Assembly (NCBI RefSeq): GCF_036289385.1
Contig: NZ_JAYFFH010000001.1
Span: 372,001 to 436,000 of the forward strand
DNA from: Anaerofustis butyriciformans
Lineage (GTDB): Bacteria; Bacillota; Clostridia; Eubacteriales; Anaerofustaceae
Reading direction: 5' to 3'
Length of the DNA stretch: 64,000 bases
Shown piece by piece: positions 54,346-62,085 of the stretch (within the stretch, counting starts at the first letter, position 1; each line of letters begins with the position of its first letter). The translations under genes and the position numbers were made by a program. A model generated the notes under the pieces. That model made no database searches. It saw nothing but the letters and a program-made list of their open reading frames with translations, and was not told where the DNA came from.

Positions 54346-55278
54346 TTAGAAAAGTCTCAATTGACTATTTTTAAATGATTTTATTTCACGTCTTTTTATT
54401 ATATCATTTTCATTTATTTTATCGCATAATATAGGTGAATTAACATTATATAAATTTGATATTTTATTTACTAATTTACTGTTTTGATTTGCATAACAAT
54501 AAATACATCCGTTTTGACAAGTATCATAACAACCTACATCTATGCTTTCAACGCATCCACATTCTTTTCTTTGATTTTTATCCTTTTTTATATCCAAATC
54601 ACACCCTATAATTTTTTCAATAAGTTTTTTATCAATACAACTTCCATGCTCAATTCCATAATTTGATAAATCAATTATTTCTGAACATGTTTGTACCCTC
54701 ATATTATTCTTTTTAGCTATTTTTGATATATTTTCGCAAATATACATTATTTCATTTTCATTTAAAGATCTTATATCATATTTTTCTATACTTTTTATTA
54801 TTTTCTTATATATATCTAAAAAACTTATAACAACAGTATTTGTATAACCATTTAAATTTTTACATAAATAATCAAAAAATAATATATGAAAATTTGCATC
54901 ATATTTTTTATTTATAAAAATTGGATCATATCTTAATATCATTTTTTCCTTTCCTATTTTTAAAGAAAGTTTTTTAAATATATCAATAATATCATCTTTA
55001 TTATTACAAAAAGGCTCTATTTCTTTTCCATATCCTGTAATTGTATATTGTATATAATAATCATATTTTTTTAATTCATTTATTTTATTTAACATTTTTA
55101 TAGGATATTTAGACCAAAAAACAATAAAATCTAAATTACAATCATTAAACTCAATAAGACTTACATGTTTTTTATTTATAGGGTTTCTAACATAAACATA
55201 TCCATCTTTTAACCTATTTAAAAACCAATCAAAGTAATAACAAGGTATATCTGTTCTCCTGCTTACACTAAGTATCAT
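54346..55278 (-). CDS. DUF1848 family protein with Cys-rich C-terminus
   Basis: 310 residues. It starts ILSVSRRTDIPCYYFDWFLNRLK, and FIVFWSKYP at about 51-59 is the other family landmark. The TIM-barrel-like body contains YIQYTITGYGKEIEP. The end holds a cysteine cluster, CGCVESIDVGCYDTCQNGCIYCYAN (about 253-277; a split listing of Cys positions C253, C255, C263, C267, C271 and C274), which may bind a metal or Fe-S cluster as in radical SAM proteins. Activity not known. It is co-transcribed with asparaginase. Confidence 0.82.
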   Translation of the reverse strand: MILSVSRRTDIPCYYFDWFLNRLKDGYVYVRNPINKKHVSLIEFNDCNLDFIVFWSKYPIKMLNKINELKKYDYYIQYTITGYGKEIEPFCNNKDDIIDIFKKLSLKIGKEKMILRYDPIFINKKYDANFHILFFDYLCKNLNGYTNTVVISFLDIYKKIIKSIEKYDIRSLNENEIMYICENISKIAKKNNMRVQTCSEIIDLSNYGIEHGSCIDKKLIEKIIGCDLDIKKDKNQRKECGCVESIDVGCYDTCQNGCIYCYANQNSKLVNKISNLYNVNSPILCDKINENDIIKRREIKSFKNSQLRLF

Positions 55279-55450
55279 CTTTTAGCCTCTTTAACTTTTT
55301 ATTCATTATTTAAAATATAACAAATATTTTGTTTTTTTACCAAATTTTTATTAATATTGTATTATTTTAAATTTTTTTATATAATAGATGTAAATTGTAA
55401 ATTAATTAAATAAATTAATTAAAAATTTAATATATAAGTGAGGTACAAAA

Positions 55451-56908
55451 ATGGACTACAAAATAAAAGGTTACAAACCTGAAAAACTTTTTAATTTTTT
55501 TGAAGAAATAAGCGCAATTCCTCGTGGTTCAAGCAATGAAAAAGGCATAAGTGACTATCTTGTTGAATTTGCAAAAGAAAGAAATTTATGGGTTTACCAA
55601 GACGAATTGTTTAATGTAATTATAAAAAAACCTGCAAGTAAGGATGCAAAAAATAAAGCTCCAATAATGCTTCAAGGTCATACTGACATGGTTTGCGAAA
55701 AAATTTCAAGTTCAAATCATGATTTCACAAAAGACGGTATTGATATTATTGTTAAAGATGGAATAATTACTGCAAACGGAACTACTCTTGGAGGAGATAA
55801 CGGAGCTGCTGTTGCTTTAATGCTTGCAATTTTAGATGATGAAACTCTTTCTCATCCTGATCTTGAATGTGTATTTACAACACAAGAAGAAACAGGCCTT
55901 GGCGGAGCTGATCATTTAGACAAATCTCAAATTAATGCAAAAACAATGATTAATCTTGATTCTGAAGAAGAAGGTATCGCAACTGTAAGCTGTGCAGGCG
56001 GAATGAGATTTACTTTAAGTAAAGATATTGTTAAAGAAAACAAAAGCGGTACAATTTTAACAGTAAGCGTAGACGGTCTTTTAGGCGGACATTCAGGTAT
56101 GGATATTAATAAAGAACGTCAAAATGCAAATATATTGTTAGCAAGATTAATAAATAGAGTTATTAGTAATACTGATACATATGTTGCTTCATTTAACGGC
56201 GGTAGTAAAGACAATGCAATCCCAAGAAGCAGCGAAGCTAAATTATTAATAGAAAATAAAGAAGAAGTAAATAAAGTTGAAGAAATAGTTAATAAATTAT
56301 CAAAAGAATTTTCTGAAGAACTTGTACCTTTTGAACCTGATTTTGTTGTTAATGTTACAAAAGAAGAAGGAGAAACTAACGTATTAAGTAAAGAAGATGC
56401 AACAAATCTTGTAAGTGCTGTATACTTAGCGCCAAACGGAGTATTAAAAAGAAATCTAAAACAAGATGGATTTGTAGTAACATCTCTAAACCTTGGTGTA
56501 GTAAGCACAAACGATAATGTTGCAAAAATTGTTTTTGCTCCAAGAAGTTCAGTTGCTTCATTACAAGACGATACAACTGACAGACTTTACTTATTAGCAA
56601 GAACATTTGGTTTCAATTGTGATATAGCAGGTGCTTATCCTGGTTGGAGTTTTAAAGAAGAATCTCCAATTAGAGATACTTTTATAAAAAGTTACAAAGA
56701 ATTATTCGGTGAAGATTTAAAAATCGAAGCTATCCATGCAGGATTAGAATGTGGTTTATTCTCAGAATCAATTGAAGGTCTTGATGCAATTGCAGTTGGA
56801 CCTACAATCAGAGGCGTTCATACACCTGATGAAGAAATACCTCTTGATTCATTTGAAAGATTTTATGAATTATTATGCGATGTTCTAAAAAAAGAAGCAA
56901 ATGCTTAA
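55451..56908 (+). CDS. pepD: Aminoacyl-histidine dipeptidase PepD (peptidase M20C)
   Basis: 485 residues. FFEEISAIPRGSSNEKGISDYL at the start, the metal ligands in MLQGHTDMVCE (about 77-87), LGGDNGAAVALML, TTQEETGLGGA (about 138-148), GLLGGHSGMDI and IHAGLECGLF (about 435-444) form the full M20C active site with two zinc ions. It cleaves Xaa-His dipeptides and other dipeptides. ATG follows GAGG. The OPT transporter downstream suggests joint peptide use. Confidence 0.95.
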   Translation: MDYKIKGYKPEKLFNFFEEISAIPRGSSNEKGISDYLVEFAKERNLWVYQDELFNVIIKKPASKDAKNKAPIMLQGHTDMVCEKISSSNHDFTKDGIDIIVKDGIITANGTTLGGDNGAAVALMLAILDDETLSHPDLECVFTTQEETGLGGADHLDKSQINAKTMINLDSEEEGIATVSCAGGMRFTLSKDIVKENKSGTILTVSVDGLLGGHSGMDINKERQNANILLARLINRVISNTDTYVASFNGGSKDNAIPRSSEAKLLIENKEEVNKVEEIVNKLSKEFSEELVPFEPDFVVNVTKEEGETNVLSKEDATNLVSAVYLAPNGVLKRNLKQDGFVVTSLNLGVVSTNDNVAKIVFAPRSSVASLQDDTTDRLYLLARTFGFNCDIAGAYPGWSFKEESPIRDTFIKSYKELFGEDLKIEAIHAGLECGLFSESIEGLDAIAVGPTIRGVHTPDEEIPLDSFERFYELLCDVLKKEANA

Positions 56909-56937
56909 AAAATTAATTTAATATTAAATATTATCAT

Positions 56938-56972
56938 CAAAGCTATTCTTAAATTTAAGAATAGCTTTATGC
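56938..56972 (+). terminator. Rho-independent terminator of pepD
   Basis: AAAGCTATTCTTAAATTTAAGAATAGC, near perfect arms, then a T-rich run. Confidence 0.75.
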
Positions 56973-57102
56973 ATTTTTAATAAAAATTTGTAAAAATTTA
57001 TCATTTTTAATTGTAAATTAATAATATATTTACTTTTATGTAAATTTATTATATAATTCAGTTTGATTGTCTATAATAAAATTAAAAGAAAGGGGTTAAA
57101 TT

Positions 57103-59005
57103 ATGTCTGACAAACATAACGATTTTAAACCGTATATACCAGCAGATAAGGTTGCACCTGAATTTACAGTTACATCAAATTCTTATTGGTATTATTTTAG
57201 CAATAGTATTTGGTGCTGCAAATGCTTATCTAGGTCTTAGAGTTGGTATGACAATCTCTGCATCAATCCCAGCGGCAGTTATTTCTATGGGTATTATCAG
57301 AGTTATTTTACGCCGTGATTCAATTCTTGAAAACAACTTGGTTCAAACAATTGGTTCAGCCGGTGAATCTGTTGCCGCAGGAGCTATCTTCACATTACCT
57401 GCCTTATTCTTATGGGCAAATGAAGGTATTATATCTGCTCCAAGCATAATAACAATTTTCCTTATTGCACTTGTTGGTGGTATCCTTGGGGTAATTTTCA
57501 TGGTTCCACTTCGTCAAGCTTTAATTGTTGAAGAACACGGAGTATTACCATTCCCAGAAGGAACAGCTTGTGCTGAAGTTTTACTTGCGGGAGAAGAAGG
57601 AGGAAGCAAAGCAAGTACTGTATTTGCAGGTCTTGGTATTGCTGCTTTATATAAATTCATTGCTGATGGAATGAAAGTTTTCCCAAGTGAAATTGGATAT
57701 GATATTAAAGGTTACGCAGGTTCAGCAATTGGTATCCAAGTACTTCCTGCATTAGTAGGTGTTGGATATATCTGTGGTCCAAAAATTTCAAGCTACATGC
57801 TTGCCGGTGGTACATTATCATGGTTTGTAATCATGCCTATAATTGCTCTATTCGGTGCTGATGCAACAATCTTCCCTGGAGATGTTGTTATTTCATCTTT
57901 AGCACCAAGTGACTTATGGGATACATATGTAAAATACATCGGTGCCGGTGCGGTTGCTACAGGTGGTATTATAAGCTTAATCAAAAGTTTACCTTTAATT
58001 GTTAAAACATTCTCTCAAGCTATGAAGAGTATGGGTAAAAAAGCTACAAGCTCAAATACACTTCGTACAGAAATCGACTTACCAATGCCAGTATTATTAA
58101 TTTTATTATTAATTATTGCTGTTGCTATCTGGTTACTTCCAATGTTCCCAGTTAACTTCCTTGGAGCATTAATCATTGTAATCTTCGGTTTCTTCTTTGC
58201 AACTGTTTCATCAAGAATGGTTGGACTTATCGGTTCATCAAACAACCCTGTTTCTGGTATGGCTATTGCAACATTAATTATTGCAACTATTCTTCTTAAA
58301 GCTACAGGAACAACAGGTGTTGATGGTATGGTTGGTTCTATTGCTATCGGTGCTATTATCTGTGTTATCGCAGCTATCGCCGGAGACTGTTCTCAAGACT
58401 TAAAAACAGGTTTCATTCTTGGTGCTACTCCTAAGAAACAACAAATCGGTGAAATCATCGGTGTTATCGCTTCAGCTGCTGCAATCGGTTATGTATTATA
58501 CCTATTAAATGCAGCATGGGGTTACGGTTCTGCTGAAATCTCTGCACCACAAGCTACCATGATGCAAATGATAGTTGAAGGTATTATGAATGCACAATTA
58601 CCTTGGGCTTTAATCTTTGCAGGTGCTGGTGTTGCAATTGTAATTGAAATCTTAGGTGTACCTGTTTTACCTGTTGCAGTTGGTATGTACTTACCATTCA
58701 GCTTAAGTGCTGGTATCATGGCAGGTGGTCTTGTTCGTTTAGCTATGGATAAACGTAAAGTAAGCGAAGAAGAAAAGAAAGAATCTGTTGAACGTGGTAC
58801 ATTATATACATCTGGTTTAATCGCCGGTGAAGGTTTAATGGGTGTTGTTCTTGCTGTTCTTGCTGTATTAAACAAAGCAGAAGCAATCGATGTTTCTAAA
58901 GCATTTAGCATCGGTCAAATAGGAAGCTTAGTAGTATTCGCTCTATTAATTGTTTCTCTTGTAATGGTTTGTTTAAAAAAGAAAGATAAAAAAGAACAAG
59001 CTTAA
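57103..59005 (+). pseudogene. OPT family oligopeptide transporter with one-base frameshift near the N-terminus
   Basis: The proper start is ATG 57103, 7 nt after AGGGG. It encodes FKPYIPADKVAPEFTVTS, the usual OPT N-terminus, and then breaks. The remaining 617 codons (from about 57180) are in the +1 frame, starting ILIGIILAIVFGAANAYLGLR. Removing one A of AAA at 57177-57179 joins them as VTSILIG. The body is complete: about 15 membrane segments, PFPEGTACAEVLLAGEEGG, SSNNPVSGMAI and GIMAGGLVRL. The frame beginning at TTG 57152 has no ribosome binding site. A sequencing error, a real lesion or a programmed shift are all possible. Substrate would be oligopeptides or metal-chelate peptides. Confidence 0.85.
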
Positions 59006-59017
59006 ATGTTTTAAATA

Positions 59018-59058
59018 ATAAAAAGATGTAACTTATTTTATAAGTTACATCTTTTTAA
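59018..59058 (+). terminator. Rho-independent terminator of the OPT gene
   Basis: AAAAAGATGTAACTTA and TAAGTTACATCTTTTT arms. Long perfect stem. Confidence 0.85.
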
Positions 59059-59078
59059 AAAAAGAAAGGAATCCATAA

Positions 59079-59429
59079 ATGAGTAAATCTAATAAAAAAA
59101 ATAACTATCTGGAATTTATTCCTTTAAAAAATCCTAATACGGAATATGAAACAGATGAAAATGGTATTGTAATAATAAAAAAAGACTGGGTTGGTTTTTA
59201 TAATAAAATTGCTCAAAAATTTTTTCATAAACCTGAAACCAGTAACATCTCTCTAGATGAATACGGGAGTTTTATTTGGCTTAATATTGATGGTGAAAGT
59301 AATGTTTATCAAATATCACAAAAATTAGATGCTCATTATCCAAAAATGGAAAAAAGCTTATCTAGATTAATTAAATTTTTGGAAATCCTTCAAAATCATA
59401 ATTTTATAACTTGGAAGGAGATTGATTAA
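59079..59429 (+). CDS. PqqD-like protein
   Basis: 116 residues. The N-terminal leader is variable. From about 40 the winged-helix PqqD fold is visible: SLDEYGSFIWLNIDGESNVYQIS (about 66-88 read as two adjoining parts), followed by ISQKLDAHYPKMEKSLSRLIKFLEILQNHNFI. PqqD domains are the RiPP recognition element that delivers peptide substrates to modifying enzymes. Here no radical SAM gene or precursor peptide is seen nearby. The start has GAAAGGAAT upstream. It overlaps the next gene as TAATG and follows the OPT transporter, with which it may work. Confidence 0.75.
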   Translation: MSKSNKKNNYLEFIPLKNPNTEYETDENGIVIIKKDWVGFYNKIAQKFFHKPETSNISLDEYGSFIWLNIDGESNVYQISQKLDAHYPKMEKSLSRLIKFLEILQNHNFITWKEID

Positions 59430-59779
59430 TGTCAATACTACATTATCTACCATATTTATTATTATTTATGGTTGCAACAATGCTAATTTATGGATGGGGG
59501 CTATGGCGTGCATCTCGACAACAAAGAGATTTAATGAATATGTTATATTCAAAAGCCGTTTCAAAAATAAAAAAGGCAATCAAACAAAAAGGTTCTTTAT
59601 CAAAAAAAGAAATTCAAGAAGTAGTAAAAAACATTCAGGTAAGCCAACCTTTCTCTAAAAACCGTTTAGGTGTAACGGATAAAGTAAGTTTCACAACTGC
59701 AATTCTCTCTTTTATGATGGAAAATGATATGTTAATAAAAGAAAAAGAGAATGGAAGATTTGTTTATAAACTTAAATAA
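59429..59779 (+). CDS. Membrane-anchored winged-helix-like small protein
   Basis: 116 residues. One membrane helix at about 5-25 (HYLPYLLLFMVATMLIYGWGLW without a signal cleavage site), then a basic segment. The cytoplasmic part (LSKKEIQEVVKNIQVSQPFSKN, FTTAILSFMMENDMLIKEK, FVYKLK) has the size and end (F-x-Y-K-L) of a winged helix. Coupled to the PqqD-like gene by TAATG. Function unknown. The two could form a membrane-bound peptide-handling unit for the OPT transporter. Confidence 0.65.
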   Translation: MSILHYLPYLLLFMVATMLIYGWGLWRASRQQRDLMNMLYSKAVSKIKKAIKQKGSLSKKEIQEVVKNIQVSQPFSKNRLGVTDKVSFTTAILSFMMENDMLIKEKENGRFVYKLK

Positions 59780-59812
59780 AAAAAAGATATCTTTCGATAC
59801 CTTTTTTTATTA
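59780..59812. terminator. Bidirectional rho-independent terminator
   Basis: AAAAAAGATATC-TTTC-GATACCTTTTTT between convergent genes. Confidence 0.75.
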
Positions 59813-60379
59813 TATTTCTTCATATTCACCATTATCTTTTATATTAAATAAAGGTAACTTTTGTAAGAAAATTATATCGTCTCTATCAGCAGCATCCCCT
59901 TCTGCCAAAATTGCAGCTTTTGAAACAATCTTTGCTCCAGCTTTTAAAACTAAGTTTTCAAGAGCTTTTAAAGATTCACCGGTAGAAATAACATCATCAA
60001 CAATACAAACTTTTCTATCTTTTATTTTGCAAGCATCAATACCATCTAAAAATAAATTTTGTACACCTTTAGTTGTTATTGATTCCAAAGATTCACTTAC
60101 AACATCTTTCATATAAGATTTAACGCTTTTTCTAGCAACAATAAACTCTTTTAAACCTCTAAGTCTTGTCATTTCATGTGTTAAAGCAATACCTTTTGCT
60201 TCCGCTGTTACAAATATATCTACATCCCCTATTTTCTTTAACAACTCTTTTGCTGCAACTTCAATAAGTTCACTGTCACTTAAAACAACAAAACTTGCAA
60301 ATGCTTTTTTATCATCAATATGTATATATGGAAGTTGTCTTTTAATACCACATATATTTATTTCATATTTTTTTTCCAT
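59810..60379 (-). CDS. Purine phosphoribosyltransferase (adenine/xanthine type)
   Basis: 189 residues. The PRPP motif VCIVDDVISTGESLKAL is at about 123-139, and FVTAEAKGIALTHEMTRLRG (about 56-75) is the adenine-PRTase-like flexible loop region. No repressor helix-turn-helix. It makes a nucleotide from a purine base and PRPP. Adenine or xanthine are both plausible. It begins 16 bp after the NCS2 permease gene, so the pair takes up and traps a base. Confidence 0.87.
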   Translation of the reverse strand: MEKKYEINICGIKRQLPYIHIDDKKAFASFVVLSDSELIEVAAKELLKKIGDVDIFVTAEAKGIALTHEMTRLRGLKEFIVARKSVKSYMKDVVSESLESITTKGVQNLFLDGIDACKIKDRKVCIVDDVISTGESLKALENLVLKAGAKIVSKAAILAEGDAADRDDIIFLQKLPLFNIKDNGEYEEI

Positions 60380-60395
60380 TTTAATTTCTCACCTA

Positions 60396-61445
60396 CTAAA
60401 TAAAAATAAATCTTGCCAAAATACCGGCAATCATTCCAATAAAAGGATCGCTTACAGCAGTTACTGCCATAGTAATTCCACCTACCATTGGTGTTGTAGC
60501 AACAGCAGTTGCACAGTTACCAGGAACTGTAACAAATACACCAAGAACAAATAAGAAACCGCAAATAGATGACGCAGGAACATATTTACCAATTTTAGGA
60601 AGAAGTCCAAAAATTAAAATAAGTCCCATTACAAACATCATTGCAATACCAGCCCATAATGCGTGTGGCGCACTTCCTGTAGCAGAAATAATTGATTCAA
60701 CAGGTGCACCCCCAAAGAAAGATGAAACCATATCAGCTAAAGAACTAATTACAGATAAATGGTCAATATTTACTTCTGTATTTGCCATACTTCCTGTAAT
60801 AGCACCAAATGATATATTAGAACCAATATTCAAACATACCATACCAAGAGCACCTCTTAGTATTTTAGCATTAAAAGAAAGTTTTTGTCTTTCAATTTTA
60901 TCTTCTTTTGCTACAGACATCTCTTCATTTGCATCTTTAACAAAGAACTTTGCAGCGATACAAGATAATACTACAGAAATTGTTATAGTATAAACTAAAT
61001 CTTGTGAAAAAGCATATGTAACAATTGCTGAAATTAAAGAAACAATACCTATAATTTTATCTTTTTTAAGCATATCAACAGAAACTTTAGCAAGCATTAA
61101 ACCTACCCCTGCCATCATTCCTGCAGCTATTTCAGGCCCTATAAAATCAACAACTTTTGTAAGCATTCCACAAAGTCCGATAACAGCCATTATTGCCGCA
61201 CCGATAAATATCATAGAACACATTTCTTTTTTATCTTTACCCATTGTACCGACATAAGTTATTGTTTCTGCCTGGAAAGAAATAGGAGCAACACTACCTG
61301 TAATAAAGTTACCTATTGCACCAACAAAAAAAGCAAAAGCTGTTGGGATAGATGCAAATCCAAAAGTTAAAGCCAACAACCCTTGTGGTAATCCATTTAA
61401 GATTACACTAATAACCGCCATTATATCAGAAGCGATTTCACTCAT
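60396..61445 (-). CDS. NCS2-type purine permease
   Basis: 349 residues with about ten membrane segments. GFASIPTAFAFFVGAIGNFITG (about 25-46; read as two parts), FQAETITYVG, GPEIAAGMMAGVGLML and FGAITGSMAN resemble the NCS2 base permeases. The protein is somewhat shorter than xanthine permeases (about 430), like the adenine/guanine-type members with trimmed ends. H+-coupled base uptake is inferred from the family and the adjacent PRTase. Confidence 0.8.
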   Translation of the reverse strand: MSEIASDIMAVISVILNGLPQGLLALTFGFASIPTAFAFFVGAIGNFITGSVAPISFQAETITYVGTMGKDKKEMCSMIFIGAAIMAVIGLCGMLTKVVDFIGPEIAAGMMAGVGLMLAKVSVDMLKKDKIIGIVSLISAIVTYAFSQDLVYTITISVVLSCIAAKFFVKDANEEMSVAKEDKIERQKLSFNAKILRGALGMVCLNIGSNISFGAITGSMANTEVNIDHLSVISSLADMVSSFFGGAPVESIISATGSAPHALWAGIAMMFVMGLILIFGLLPKIGKYVPASSICGFLFVLGVFVTVPGNCATAVATTPMVGGITMAVTAVSDPFIGMIAGILARFIFI

Positions 61446-61592
61446 ACAAATTCCTCCTTATTTTACAAAATACCATAAAAGTATATCATATTTTAGGAAA
61501 AATTTAATTAATAATTTTCACCTTTTTAAATGTAATCGTAATATTATTTTTATTTAGGCATAAATTAGTTATATAAACTTTAGGAGTAGTAA

Positions 61593-62057
61593 ATGAAAAT
61601 TAATTTTAAAAGACTTTTATTCTCTATCTTAATTCCACTTATTGTGGGAGAAATATCGGCGTTATTTACAAAAAACAGTATGGATATATATAAAAATTTA
61701 AACCTGCCTATGTTATCTCCCCCAGGTTTTATTTTTCCAATTGTTTGGACGATATTATTTATCTTAATGGGAATCAGTGCATATATCATATCCTTTTCAG
61801 AGGGAGAAGAAAAAGAAAATGCTCAAAAAATATATATTATTCAACTAATTTTAAATTTTATATGGAGTATAATATTCTTTAATTATAATAATTATGTTCT
61901 TTCATTTATCGTATTAATAGTACTTTGGCTTTTTATTTTAAAAATGATTATATATTTTTATAAAATTAATCCTATTTCAGGATATTTACAAATTCCATAT
62001 CTTTTATGGGTTACTTTTGCAGGATATTTAAATTTTATGATTATTCTTTTAAATTAA
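61593..62057 (+). CDS. tspO: TspO/MBR family protein
   Basis: 154 residues, five membrane helices. LPMLSPPGFIFPIVWTILFILMGISAY (about 38-64; two adjoining parts) contains the family's P-P-x-W-x-F/P-I-V-W signature. IQLILNFIWSIIFF and YLLWVTFAGYLNF complete the tryptophan-rich set. It binds porphyrin-like and isoprenoid compounds in other organisms. It is alone and convergent with the ATP-grasp gene. SD TAGGAG upstream. Confidence 0.93.
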   Translation: MKINFKRLLFSILIPLIVGEISALFTKNSMDIYKNLNLPMLSPPGFIFPIVWTILFILMGISAYIISFSEGEEKENAQKIYIIQLILNFIWSIIFFNYNNYVLSFIVLIVLWLFILKMIIYFYKINPISGYLQIPYLLWVTFAGYLNFMIILLN

Positions 62058-62085
62058 AAAAAGCTTCAATTAAGAAGCTTTTTTA
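62055..62085. terminator. Bidirectional rho-independent terminator
   Basis: AAAAAGCTTC-AATTA-GAAGCTTTTT, between tspO and the ATP-grasp gene. Confidence 0.85.

Noticed and set aside
59422..59658. Frame overlapping the small membrane protein gene
   Set aside because: Same strand, different phase; no binding site, while 59429 is coupled to the gene before it.
61446..61592. Possible purine riboswitch before the NCS2 permease
   Set aside because: The conserved purine aptamer loop sequences could not be found; only AT-rich DNA with a promoter-like stretch.
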